A DNA stretch of 64,000 bases. Source: Ramazzottius varieornatus. Taxonomy: Eukaryota; Tardigrada; Eutardigrada; Parachela; Ramazzottiidae. Below the pieces are notes generated by a model that was given only the letters and a program-made list of their open reading frames with translations, was not told where the DNA came from and did not search any database. A program made the translations under genes and the position numbers. The stretch spans positions 4,516,448 to 4,580,447 of the forward strand of contig BDGG01000002.1 in NCBI GenBank assembly GCA_001949185.1, written 5' to 3'. Below are positions 1-18,868 of the stretch, in pieces (within the stretch, counting starts at the first letter, position 1; each line of letters opens with the position of its first letter).

Positions 1-871
1 TCGATTTCGAATACGCTTCGGTTTGGAGGGCTTTGATCAAAATGAGCATTGGAACACAGAATGAGGAGAACTACATGTCCAGGAGGACGTTACAATTTTA
101 GATCCGGAGGTGAGGGGACGATTTTCATTTCTCGGTTCACGATCAGAAATTCCGCGGTCTTCGAGCAGTTGTCGGTAGCGCTGTCGTCATGGACAAGCTT
201 GTTAAGTACGGCGAAACGCACGCGCGGTTTTTGGACAAAACTAGGTATCTCGAAATAAATGGATCTTTATAAAGCATAGAAATACTGAAGTGTGAATACC
301 ATGTTGCCGGTACTCTGCTGAATCACAGCTTTAATTAAATTTCTGATAAAGTTCCTGGTTGCCGATTATCGGGGGTTCGGTACGAGTGCCTCGTCTGACC
401 AGACCGAAACGTGTTTGACTTCCGGCTGAAGATCGTTGCCAGTGACAGTGGCGACCGTCTTAGACGGACAGTTGAGCCATGACGGGTCTTCAGTCAGGTC
501 TCAAACAACTAATCATGGTCATTCGGATTAACAGCAGTCGTAATTGTGTTGGTCCGGTACGCAGTTACGCCGTACACCAGACTCGATCTTCGAAATTTGA
601 ACTTAGCTTGCCATCGAAGAAATCAGTCCGAAACGCTACAGTTGCTGACATTTGATAGAAATCCGAATTCTGAACTGTTGACTGTTGTTGTGTCATCCTG
701 CGTCTTTATAATCAGCCATCAGGTCTGACGTTCAGTAAAAGCCGAGTGACTGGCACCTGTTTCGAAGCCGCGCTTCGGTCAATTAAGATCATTAATTACT
801 GGTTACAACTCACAAAAACTTCGGAATTAGAAATATCGACAGCAAAAGTATAAAAAAGAGGGGGAAACCAG
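1..871. other. 3' flank of the glutamate receptor gene, no gene seen
   Basis: No open frame here has a recognisable domain or convincing splice signals. The short frames on the plus strand (for example 49-258 and 546-728) have no family resemblance. The stretch lies just beyond the stop codon of the minus-strand glutamate receptor, so part of it should be that gene's 3' untranslated region. Confidence 0.5.
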
Positions 872-9098
<8,227 letters not shown>

Positions 9099-10836
9099 AT
9101 TGCGTCATCATCTCTCATAATACAATATTCCGAGTAACCAGGATCTACAATATCACGCGGAGTTAGGAATAACATAAATGAACCTCGGTAGCAGGGTAAC
9201 AAAGGCAGCTCTCTTGTCGGGGGTTCTCGATCGAACGAGCGGTGGTGCGCAGAGCCAGTTGTGGACTCTTCAGCGGAAATGGATGGGACAATAGGCTCAA
9301 GGACCACTCTGTCGATGTCAACTACAGCATTAGGGGGAGAAAATCCCTTTTCAAGCCTGATGTTCACGTCAAGTGGACTCTGAAAAGGCAAAATGTTCAG
9401 ACAGTGGCTGGCTCGACGTTGGGCGCGTAATGCTAAAGAAATAATCAACTTGATAAATGACTACAAACAGGCAACTCTCAAGCCGTATATCATGCCGCGA
9501 TCTTCCACCATCATGGCAGTCCGCCTTTGATCTTTGCTGAATGCCTAGTATGCACAAGACAACATAAGCTTACATGTATGGATGGGGATGCTGTACGGGT
9601 TCTCCGTGGCATCAGTTCCCGCCCGTTGAGCTCTCCGTGTTATCAGCATTCCAATAGGCTTAGGGCGCTATGGCATCGGGATCAGCCTGTGAAAGGCCAC
9701 ACCATCGAAGTCCTTCTGCCAGTTCACTGCAACATACACTATCCGGATTCAGATAAGCTCCATGCTGTTCATACAGAAGATTACACAGAATACGAGCAAT
9801 GTTGCCTACAGGTCATAAAGATGTTCTTGATATGTGTGCCTGGATCCGGATGGGATTCGAGGCGAGAATGAGTTTTGTATCACAACCTCTACACATTCGA
9901 CGATTCCTGCAACATACAATTCAGGAACTACCCGGGACTTTAGATACATTTACAGCGGACTTTTTAAATTACTGCAGCAGGACGTAGAAGATGCAGAGCA
10001 GGATGTACATATGTATGATAACTTGCTAGCATTGCCAAACAGGAAACCGAGTCTCCCATAAATTCACCTTTTCATTAATTCATAGGTACTCGATTAACGA
10101 CGGACATTACTCACCCATTTATCCGGTGCGTTAAGTCGTGAAAGTATTTACGTGCATTGTTTTTCTGGGTCTGCAAATAGCAAAAAAGGCCTCGACAAAT
10201 GAACACAAACTAGCTCAAGGCGGACTGACAGAAAATTTTATTCTCTGGTTCAAATGATTGCTATTTTGCCCCAGAGAGGTACGCGTATGTTAAGATAAAT
10301 GGCAGTTTTTTTGTCAAAGTGGATATTCGAATGCGCTTAGCTCCGTGAGCTTATGCTCGCAGATATCGGGAACCGGCGCTATATGTCCCCAACGATGGCG
10401 TCACCTGGGCCTGCTGACGGAACATAGGGAAACATAACATATAAGATCGTCGTCTTGAGTGGCGCACCCTTCCGGTCAATACGAATGATTACGTGCGCCA
10501 CTTGATACCACAATCTTGTGATCCCAGCTCCCATCTTTGATGGCTGTTTGAAATCTTCCAAGCGCTTCAAAATCTCCGACAGTAAGTGCAGCTTTTCGTA
10601 TGGAAAGCTTGCTTAATCTAAGTGGGCTCACAGAGAGTTTGACCCAAAGTGCTGCTACGTTGCACTAACAAGAACTGGTGCGAGTGATCGCGGAAAAACA
10701 GTTTGCTGGATAGAAACTTGGAAAAAGCTAAACCAAATCACGCAATAAAACGACGGTTTGAACTACCCAGCCGACGAATACCTCATGCGTGATGGGAAAT
10801 CTCAGGCAAGGACGCTAGTAATAGTGGGGAATGAGC
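9099..10836. other. Spacer between mGluR and SOD, no gene supported
   Basis: This holds the 5' flank of the glutamate receptor and the 3' flank of the dismutase. The longest frame (9083-9448, minus) is open for about 120 codons but has no recognisable domain and would be upstream leader at most. Plus-strand frames between 9527 and 10061 look random. One foldback element lies near 10456-10504. Confidence 0.4.
10456..10504 (+). mobile_element. Foldback repeat copy 4 (core hairpin only)
   Basis: TGAGTGGCGCAC faces GTGCGCCACTTG across a loop of about 25 bases containing GGTCAATACGAATGATTA. Only the core is clear, and tips like those of copy 1 are not evident. It lies about 330 bases beyond the dismutase stop codon. 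Confidence 0.55.
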
Positions 10837-11807
10837 TTACGTTGTCTTTGGCTGTTGTTGGAATCCAATGACGCCGCAAGCCAGGCGACCGCCAGCGCTT
10901 CCGGTCTTCTTGCTTTCTGGAGTGTTTCCTCGACCAAGATCATCGGCTTTCTCGTGGACAACGACGCTGCGTCCGATGATGCTGTTGTTTCCGGAGAGGG
11001 AAAGAACCATGTCCGTCAGATCGACCGTCACTTTTCCACTATCTACAAGGACAAAACGTTTGACTAGAAGATCAATCGAAATTTCAAAATTTGAGTCAGA
11101 AAGATAACACAGAAACCGCAACGAGAAAGAAAAGTTTTCTCCTTCACCACATATACTGTAACTTTCAAGATTGTAGTAACGTATAAACTTACCATCAGCT
11201 TCGACGTTGCCGAGATCGCCAACGTGACGGGTAGAGTCGTCCTTATCGCCGTGCGTCTTCTTCTCCGGGTTGTAGTGGTCTCCGGCGGAAATGCAGCCAT
11301 TGCTCAAGTCACCTGCAAGGAAAAAACCCAAACGTTCGAGCTGGAAACCAGGAAGTTTCTTCATATGTGAAAGGCTGAAAGCATCGACGTACCGAATTCG
11401 TGAACGTGGAAGCCATGTTTGCCTATGGAGGGGAAAAGCAAGTTCTACGCAACATTGTCAGTTTAGTAAGCAAAATCCTCGAGGAGGTTCAGAGTCCTGA
11501 GCTTCATACCACTACGAACCTGGCTTGAGTCCTGCCAAAAAATAACACGGGTCAGTTGCAGACGACAAGAAATGCGGCAGTGGTTCCATTGTTTAACGAT
11601 GGTTATGTACTCCGACGTACCTGTAATTTCTCCGGTGATCTTGACGGGAGAATTCATGCCGTCTTGGGCGAAACGGATAGTCCCTTTGACGTCGTTCTCG
11701 TTTCCAGACATGACAGCGATGGCTTTCATCTGGGCAGCGGAAGAGCGGTGCAGCAGAAGGAAGCCTCCCAGGCACAGAAAGACGGTTGCTGCTGTAAGAC
11801 GAGCCAT
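10837..11807 (-). CDS. SOD: Secreted Cu/Zn superoxide dismutase
   Basis: Converts superoxide to oxygen and hydrogen peroxide. The ATG at 11807 starts a hydrophobic signal peptide ([18 protein letters not shown]), so the enzyme is secreted or passes through the secretory route. Exon 1 ends at about 11633 (phase 1). It is joined by a 12-base exon (11520-11531, coding LKP plus parts of two glycines) and a 30-base exon (11393-11422) with the copper ligands HGFHVHEFG. The next exon has SAGDHYN, KKTHGDK and RHVGDLGN, the bridging and zinc ligands. The last has [11 protein letters not shown] and [10 protein letters not shown], with the last copper histidine, the active-site arginine and the disulfide cysteine. 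All metal ligands are intact and the length is about that of an extracellular Cu/Zn SOD. The stop is TAA at 10837-10839. An upstream in-frame extension exists but would bury the signal peptide. Confidence 0.95.
11520..11531 (-). other. SOD: 12-base microexon of the SOD gene
   Basis: On the minus strand the sequence reads ttttggcag|GACTCAAGCCAG|gttcgtag. Exon 1 ends ACA-G and the next exon begins GC-AAA-CAT. Only by including these 12 bases does the protein read [17 protein letters not shown], the conserved order in Cu/Zn SODs. Both flanking introns are phase 1. Confidence 0.8.
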
Positions 11808-13757
11808 GGTTGCTTGACGAAAGGTTCTCTTCACGAAAGATGCAGAACGGGACTGGAATAAGCTATTCTCCGGCGACGGTGAAGGAGAGTGACTTTGCCT
11901 CCGACGCATTAAATATCGGCTTTACGAAGGTTGCAGATCCGTATCCGGATACTGGAATGCGCGCCGACGACCATGAATTTTCGCGGCTCTAGAAGGAAGA
12001 AACAGACAGCAGCTTGTATCGCCGATAACCATCAGTTGTAATCAGCTTTCGGGCCCAGGCAAACAGGATTTCCCCGCGGTCTAACAAAGGAACAAAGACA
12101 ACTTTCTGATTGTAAAAAACAGAAGACAAAGCCATGCTTTGGGGCTTCGGCTTAGCGGTGGACGGATGATTTATTCAGCCTAATATCGAAAATCACGGAA
12201 CTGCCACCTACGACCCGTCGAGGAGCGGTACAACGGGCAATCTTATCATGAGTACGCGAATTTTACCTCTAATGAACAAGAGACCTGGTGTTCGAACGAC
12301 ATTCGGAACGGTATTTTTCAAATGGATAATATTGGTCGACTGAGTACCGTTCCAAAGTTGGGCAGCTCTTGAGGTTGCGAAGCCGTTCCGTGTTTTGGAA
12401 ACCATGAAAAAAAGAGCCGACATGCTGGAGAGAAATAGGAGAGGGAAAGTAGAGTCAAAAAGAGGCCATTGCCAATATTCATTCGATCAGCTTTCAGTTC
12501 CTGCGCGCACACCACTATGAGTCCTCTCTGCCTTTTGATCGTTATGTGCCTACGACCTATCCTGTCTGCTTCCTGGCTACTTACTGTCTTCTTATTAAAT
12601 TCTCTGTTTTTGATCCGTTTGATGACTTTTATTCTTTTTCGTTTTTTCTTCGCCTTTACACTGTAGCTGGTCTGGTCGCGCAAAGTCTGCTTTTTGTCGG
12701 GAAGAGGATCACTTTTAAGAGTCGGTATTGATCTGCAGACGATAACCATAATTTTCCATGGCAAAAAACAGTGGGTCAATCAGTAACCCATTGGTCAGAA
12801 GACGAGAAACGTCAATACCGACTCTTAAAATTTTGAAAACTGACACGCCATTGAAAAGATTAAACGCAGACAGGAAAAGAAACACGTGAACGACAGAGTG
12901 CTATCAGTCTGCAAATACGTCAGTTATTAGCCCCGCCCGTCGAAATGATGCGCAATGTGACGAGTGCAGGCAGTCTGCGCGTGTGCGCACCACTTAGTCA
13001 GCTTCCACTCTTGTCACTGTCGGCTTCCGGTAGCTGGCAGTCTTATAGTTGGCAAAAAGTAGAGTATTTTCCTTGGGTTTTGCAGACTGCCACGCGATAG
13101 AACGAAGCCAGCTCCGCAAGGCCGTACTGCGTGAATAAGGATTCTCTATCCATTCCCTTGTAGTTGCTGAAGTCGGGCGGCGGAAGAAATCGACCAGCGC
13201 TCCAGAAACGTATTTTGGATAATTGGGAATGGCCGCCTTGCTGAGAGTCGAGTTAGCCAAGCTTGATTGGCTGTAGAACACGGCACAAGAAGACGCCGTA
13301 TCCGACTGTCAAGAAAAACCTACGGAAAAGGTGAGATGCAAAGAATATACTTTAACTCTAACTTTAACTCTTGCAGTCTAACATAAGACTACGGTGCGGT
13401 AGTTGTGAGCCGAGACGGTCTCCGTAGTTCCACCGGTACCGCTAAATTCCAAGACGATGTCAGCTGAAAATGGCCGGTGTTTTCAGTGGGTACTAGGCTA
13501 CTAGCTCTTCTCGACATTGTAAACTCTTTGCGTTTCCCTGCCATCTCCAGTCGCTCTTCAGCATTTTGGCGAGACGTAAACCGTGGCGAGGACTGTTGAC
13601 GGATGAGGCAGGAACTTTTGTAGGGATGTTCCGTGCAGTGAACTTACCAGCGCTTATTGGATCTGTCAGTGAAACAGCATCCTCCATAATCGACTTGTTT
13701 TCCCTGTGGAGCTGGCTCGTGCTCTTGGGGACAAGTGATCGAACATGAACAGCTGCA
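11808..13757. other. Spacer with weak coding signal
   Basis: No gene is firmly supported. On the minus strand a frame from a good acceptor (tttttcttgacag, exon from 13305) runs to a stop at 12994 and codes about 103 residues. Another frame around 13750-13647 ends at a good donor (gtaagttcac). The two do not join in phase (the donor leaves phase 1, the long frame needs phase 0), and neither resembles a family I know. One inverted-repeat element lies at 12713-12830. Confidence 0.3.
12713..12830. mobile_element. MITE-like inverted repeat, 118 bases
   Basis: TTTTAAGAGTCGGTATTGA at 12713-12731 is mirrored exactly by TCAATACCGACTCTTAAAA at 12812-12830, about 80 bases apart. No reading frame lies between. 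The size and perfect 19-base ends fit a miniature inverted-repeat element. No second copy was seen in the window. Confidence 0.6.
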
Positions 13758-14380
13758 TCAAATCAAATCAAAATCGAGCTGCATCAAATTGACTCCCGTC
13801 CGCTAAAATTCTTCATGAAAGAGGATTTGTCATGCGTCAGCAGAGACCTGATGGAAAAAATTCTGCGACGATCAGAGCTCAATATGCAGAAGTAAGAAGA
13901 AATCGAGGGCAGCTATACAGTGTCGCCAAGGAGTACGACCATTTCGCGCACAATATCGGGATAACACGTAAGTTAGCTTTGCTGCAGCTGTCTGATACAT
14001 TTTATTTTAATAATGATCAACCTTTCTTTCGAACATCGTTCGTCGTAAGCGTATTTCCTGCTCGTTACTTTATAGGTGGGCATTATACGCAACCCCTCCG
14101 AACACCACCGGGAGCCAAGGCGGAAGAGAGCGAGGTCGATTTAGGCTTTTAGCTATTGCGATCGAACCTTTGGTCAAGTGCGTCCGCCTCCCTTTGATGA
14201 CAGTGGCACAAGTGGAAGATGGCCCGCTGAAGGTATAGAACTTGTTCTTCAATTTCTAGTTGGATGGGAGTCTGATTTTCGCAGGATGGAGTGCTTTCCA
14301 AGACAAATGTTGCGCAGATTATGGAGCAAATCTCTAGTTTGGTCCCACGGAGAAGCAAAAAGAAGAGCTCGGACATCTGA
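13758..14380 (+). pseudogene. BACK-domain fragment of a BTB protein (BTBD-like), partial
   Basis: Three segments join in phase. About 13758-13891 codes KEDLSCVSRDLMEKILRRSE and ends AA|gtaaga. 14076-14232 follows acceptor ttactttatag and codes WALYATPPNTTGS and VKCVRLPLMTVAQVEDGPLK. 14285-14380 follows acceptor ttttcgcag and ends KKKSSDI then TGA. The pattern (EDLS..., IL.R..L, RW..., R.PLMT..E...GPL..G.L) is that of the BACK domain in BTBD1/2/3/6 proteins, which act as Cullin-3 adaptors. No BTB domain was found upstream, and about ten residues expected between LNMQ and WALY are missing. It may be a degraded copy, or a gene whose 5' exons I missed. Confidence 0.35.
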
Positions 14381-15434
14381 ACATTGGAATGTCCGTTGGT
14401 GGCAGCGGTTATATTAATTAAGTGCCTTCAAGTTCAAGTGGATATTGTTCCAGACGTGTTGAACAGACCGGGCACGTGTCGTCGGTTCTTGGAGCTTTGT
14501 CGTGGCTACTCCCGTGTTCAATTCCGCTCGCGTATACGTAGCCTTTCTCAAGACTTTGAAGACAAGCGAGTCTTTGGCGACGACGAGCGATCTCCGTCAT
14601 GTACTGCGCCTCCTTCTTCCGAGAACGAACTGATGTATGACTGGGGAGGTATTGTCTCAGTTCACTACATTCCCACCAAACGCAAGATGGGTGAAAACGG
14701 CCAGGTCGAAGGCAAAGATGAGGCTGAAGCCGGGTGGGATGACAAAGCGGAAGACCTTTCGAGCAACTGTTCGTTACAGGTTATTCCTGGAAACAAGCCT
14801 GGATGGGCTCCAAGTGTCGTGTTCGGTAGACTCAAGAACCCGACTGCTAATGTTGGCAATTAAGCTCGATAGTGTAGCAAGGACCGCAAGGACCGCCCAA
14901 AACAGACACGCTGCTAGGTCTTACAGTGTAAGACAAAATTAACCGTTAAAAATGTAATACTACAGCGGGAGATTATTTACGACTCGGCCAATGAGAATTC
15001 TATTTTGCTGCATGCGCAAATTTCACTGGCTTGATCCATCTGGTTCCATCCAGTACCTATTTTTAACGGTTTATTTTGTCGTACACTGTATATGGTGTTA
15101 GGCGAAGCTGAGCTTCGCATAACAGCTTCAGAAGCTGCTGTATTATTTTCAGTTGTGAAGCCGCCCTAGACGCCACAAACTGCCGAGAGTTGGTGATTAC
15201 GTTCTTCTGCAAGCAGGAACCTTGCGAGCAGCTATAGAGGCTCTGGAACCTAGCGCAGTGATACCAGAAGTTATCCATACATAGGAATACCGATGGCCTC
15301 GGAAGTACAAGTTCATGCTTGTTACGGAGTATGATCAACCAGTTATTCGTATAAGATCGCCGTTCTGTAGTTCTAAAGTAATAAATGCAGATGGAAGAGT
15401 ATGTAAAGCAGGAGTAATTTTGTGAGACTGTTTC
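14381..15434. other. Spacer with an unexplained open frame and a MITE
   Basis: A plus-strand frame stays open from 14384 to 14863 (159 codons, ending PTANVGN) with no recognisable domain. It follows the BACK fragment and could be a downstream exon, but no clear acceptor in the right phase was found. Beyond it lies the inverted-repeat element at 14922-15090. The rest shows nothing. Confidence 0.3.
14922..15090. mobile_element. Mariner-like MITE, 169 bases
   Basis: The left end TA-CAGTGTAAGACAAAATTA and the right end TTTATTTTGTCGTACACTG-TA are inverted repeats. The match continues inward through CCGTTAAAAAT/ATTTTTAACGG. The element is flanked by TA on both sides, and ends beginning CAGT are typical of Tc1/mariner elements. 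There is no coding capacity, so a non-autonomous derivative is inferred. Confidence 0.65.
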
Positions 15435-18091
15435 TTATGCGCGACCCAAAATGCCGCAACTGATGGGTTGTCCCATTCGCATGCCTGGCGCCATCGTGGG
15501 TCTTTTAGACATTCTTTGGAATCGCCTGCGCATACCCTCGTCTCTCATCCGACCCGCGTAATTCGCGTCCACGGGCATGAGACGATCAGGTCGGATTATA
15601 GTCACTCCCTGGACTGCAGCAGTACTAGTATTATTGACCGTCTGGTAGGTGGTACCACTACCATCAGAGCCGCTGATATCGAGACCGTAGACTCCTGTAA
15701 CGATAAGCCAGCCTTTAGTGAAATTCCACACGCCGAGTGTAGTGCGATTTTACAAGAATGCACATATTACCATCCACGGGTTGTCCAGCAACAATTTGGC
15801 GCTTGTTGCGTCTGACACCATATACTGGTCGGATAGCCACGGTTCGTCCATACAGATACCTCGGGTTTCCGCAAGCAGACTCTTCGGGGATGTAAAAGTC
15901 AAAGTTTCCGCGTCCGTTTTCTAGGAAAAGAACCGTGTTTTCCATTCAGACTTTAGACCGAACGGAGCTACAGTAGCATTGACTGAGGTCTCGAAAAAAC
16001 TGCTAAACGTCGACACAGAAGTCAACACCTACCGTCAGTCACGAAGGTTCCGATGACGGCCCCGTTGTAGTCTCGTGCATCACGTCGGCTGGCGGCAGCG
16101 CTGAGAGGACCAGTCTGGCGCTTGTTGCGTCCACGGCGTCCATCTGTGAAAACAAGGAGCATCGTAGTACTGGATAAAGTCGGGGTCCGGGTCGAAATGA
16201 AACGCGCAGCTTCAGCTATGACGTCTTGCACTTGGGTCTCCGCAAGCTAGCGCACTGCATGCTTACAAAAACCTAGGTAACACTTACCGCTTCTAGGCAC
16301 CATTGCTTCCATCTCCACCGGTTCGTAATTGACATCGGGGAACCCTATGAAGCTTGTTGGTTTGAAATGCAGCGGGAGAAATTTTAGGCCAGTACTTCCT
16401 TAGAGCCCGAAACTTAGAATTGCGGAGACCCACAGACTCTTATCCTTCTCGTTTAACGCGCTGTATTTTCAATACGGACCATTAACTGTCAGTGGAAATT
16501 CCCAAGCCCGACGGGTGGATCTTACCTCGTTCTCGCGGTACGTAGTTGTCACCCAAGTACTGTGTGTATCCGGTCGTTACATTGCTTCGTGGGTTAACCA
16601 CTACCACATTGTCAGTCGGGTATCCCGAAACTGGAACGTAGTTGACGGGAACGTAGCCACCGTTATAGTAATTGGTGTTAGTGGTGGCATTGACTACTGT
16701 TTGCAAGGGCAAGAACTTGACGTTGCTTTCATCATTCTGGGTGTTGTTCTGATAGACCACGTGGTCGTTGTTACCAGTTCCCCGAACAGAAACTGGGTTC
16801 AGCTTGTTGTACACTCCATTGGGGTCGTTTCTGTAGTACGAAGTATCGTTACCACTGTAGTCGACGCCGGGAATGAAGAAGGCGACGTTACTGGGTAGAC
16901 CATTCTGATTGTACCCTTGACCAAAGGCTCGTGCTCCGCTGTAGTAAGTTTGGTTGGTGCCATCCTGGTTGACCACGACATAATTACTTCCGTTGGACAC
17001 AGGCTGCAGAACTGCGGTGTTGCCACCACGACCGTAGTTGCCGTACCCGTAGTTGCTCGGGGCGTAGTTGGTGTAGTCGGCTTGGTAGTTGGAGACTGCG
17101 ACCGGTACTGCGTTTTCGATAACGTATGCGGTGGCACCACTAGTACTACCAGTGTTAGTGTTCCCGTTGGGATTCGCAACGCCAATGATGGTACCGTTAG
17201 AGTCGACCAATGCGTGTCGGATGTAGTTGTCACCGGTAGCTTCCGTGTTGACTCCTCCCACGGGAATGTTGCGAAGTCGCATACCCTGACCCAGCTGCGA
17301 GCATCCGCCACTCATGTCACCGAACTGATGGAAGGTTAGGACGTAAGTCTCCGCTACAAAACGACATGCGATTAGCTGGAGAATGTGTATAGGTTCTTGA
17401 TATCCAAATAGAAATTTCAAGAAACGATGATTCAACGTGTCACCGGGTGGACCTATATTTTTCGGCTTTCCTTACCGGGAACAAGAGAACTGACGTTTCC
17501 AGACACCATATAGCCAGATCCGTAAGCACTAACTGGGTAGACAGTGACCACGATCGATCCAGAGCCGCGGTTCCTCATTCGGTCAGCATCACGGTTCCTC
17601 ATTCGGTCAGCATCACGGTTGCGCGATCGGTCAGCATCACGCTTTCCACGGCCACGGTAGTTGTCACGCGAGGTTCCATCGACCACCGCAGTGGCGGTCG
17701 CTGTCGGGACGGCATAGACCACTCCGTCGCTTCCTCGGACATACTGCACAGCTGTGGAACCGGTAGCTGTGGTTCCAGTAGATGTGGTACGTACACCAGT
17801 GTTGTCTGCATTCGTGTTCGTTACTACAACGGTGTCGACGGGGATTGCGGCGTCCTGGACCACGACTAAGACGGTGGTAGCGTCGATGCTGTACGGGGTG
17901 GTGACAGTCACGTTGTTAATTCGTGTGACCGGTGTGACGTAAGCGCCAGAACGCCTGGTTATAGGGGAAAGGAAGACGACTAGGGCCACTATAAGGATAA
18001 GAAGGGCTAAAGTAGAAAAGACTAGACCGTGCTGGCATTTGGTCGTGGTGCTCATTCCTGCGCTTCCGCTCGAATACGTATCACGAGCCAT
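15435..18091 (-). CDS. Unrecognised type II membrane protein with RNKR (furin-like) sites
   Basis: I do not recognise the family. Six exons were read: 18091-17476, 17353-16526, 16344-16288, 16143-16033, 15920-15771 and 15694-15435. Every junction is phase 1, GT-AG, and keeps the frame, giving roughly 670 residues. The protein starts ARDTYSSGSAG, and one membrane helix (LVFSTLALLILIVALVVFL) follows within 50 residues, so a type II topology is inferred. Exon 1 then has a Thr/Val-rich stretch and a basic block with a tandem RNRDADRM repeat. Exon 2 is rich in Asn, Gly, Tyr and Val with many N-x-T/S sites. Exons 4 and 5 each carry a processing-type site (GRRGRNKRQ, GVRRNKRQ). The tail has MRRRFQRMSKR and ends CGILGRA. 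It could be a membrane-tethered precursor or a cuticle or matrix protein; no function is assigned. Confidence 0.7.
17569..17641 (-). repeat. Three tandem 24-base repeats coding RNRDADRM
   Basis: The plus-strand unit GGTTCCTCATTCGGTCAGCA plus TCAC occurs twice unchanged and once with changes (GGTTGCGCGATCGGTCAGCA plus TCAC). Translated on the minus strand it gives a basic/acidic octapeptide repeat in exon 1 of the unrecognised membrane protein. Confidence 0.85.
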
Positions 18092-18868
18092 GATGGCAAA
18101 TGGATAGGAATCCCTCCAAGAAAGTCAAGGTACAGGAAAAAATGTACCAATCAGCAGAAAATGGGGAATTTGTAAATGTCTACAGTAACATACAGCCCAT
18201 TCGGGTGGCACAGACAATCCAACGCGAAGAGCTTGAAGACTCCAACGTTTTTCCGTTGTCAAATGCCCCAGGCAAGCCTTACTGTTTGTCACCGTACCGT
18301 TGGGGATTCTGGTCTATTGTCTGACAGCGAAGCATATTACCCCCCAGGTATCGCCTGTGGCATTTCCTGAAGTCCCGTACCAAACACTAAAATATACGCA
18401 CGGCAGAGAGCTCAACGAGAAAGACTTGCGTGGTGTTTCTAGCCGACCTGACTTCAGAAGAGAAATCGGTCTATCCCAATTTCTGGTTTGCTTTAGTTTA
18501 CACAACTTGTAGAAGTGGAGGCTGGAAAAGATCGTGTTACTAATAGAGAGCTCGAAACTTCTTTTTCGCGAAGCTGATGCGTAAGTTAATAACAACTTCC
18601 ATTTGAAGATGGGAAAACTGCGAGCGGCTGGTTCTTCGCCCCGCAGCATACAATACCACAAGGCCTTTGGCAATTAACGCAGTCTTTGGCTAGGAGACTT
18701 CCTTACATTGGGACTTTCCAGAAGAAAGCCTTAAGTATTGAACGTCGTGGTTCGAAATTGCTGCCTTTACGCCTGCAACGTTTCGTGACCAAGAAAAAAT
18801 TCTTTTCCAGCAAAAGATGTAAGACGTTCGGTAAACTCCATAACCATATTTCGGCGGTGATGAAAATT
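18092..18868. other. Spacer, no gene seen
   Basis: This holds the 5' flank of the membrane-protein gene and the 3' flank of the masquerade-like gene. Short plus-strand frames (18100-18324, 18686-18979) have no domain resemblance and no supporting splice sites. Confidence 0.5.

Noticed and set aside
12994-13750. Two-exon minus-strand gene joining the donor at 13646 to the acceptor at 13305
   Set aside because: Both splice signals look good, but the phases disagree: the in-phase product stops after 17 codons, and the long frame is out of phase with the first exon.
16515-17339. Long plus-strand frames opposite the unknown membrane protein (Val/Gly-rich)
   Set aside because: These are complements of the Asn/Gly/Tyr-rich exon 2 on the minus strand. 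The minus strand has matching splice sites and a consistent phase.
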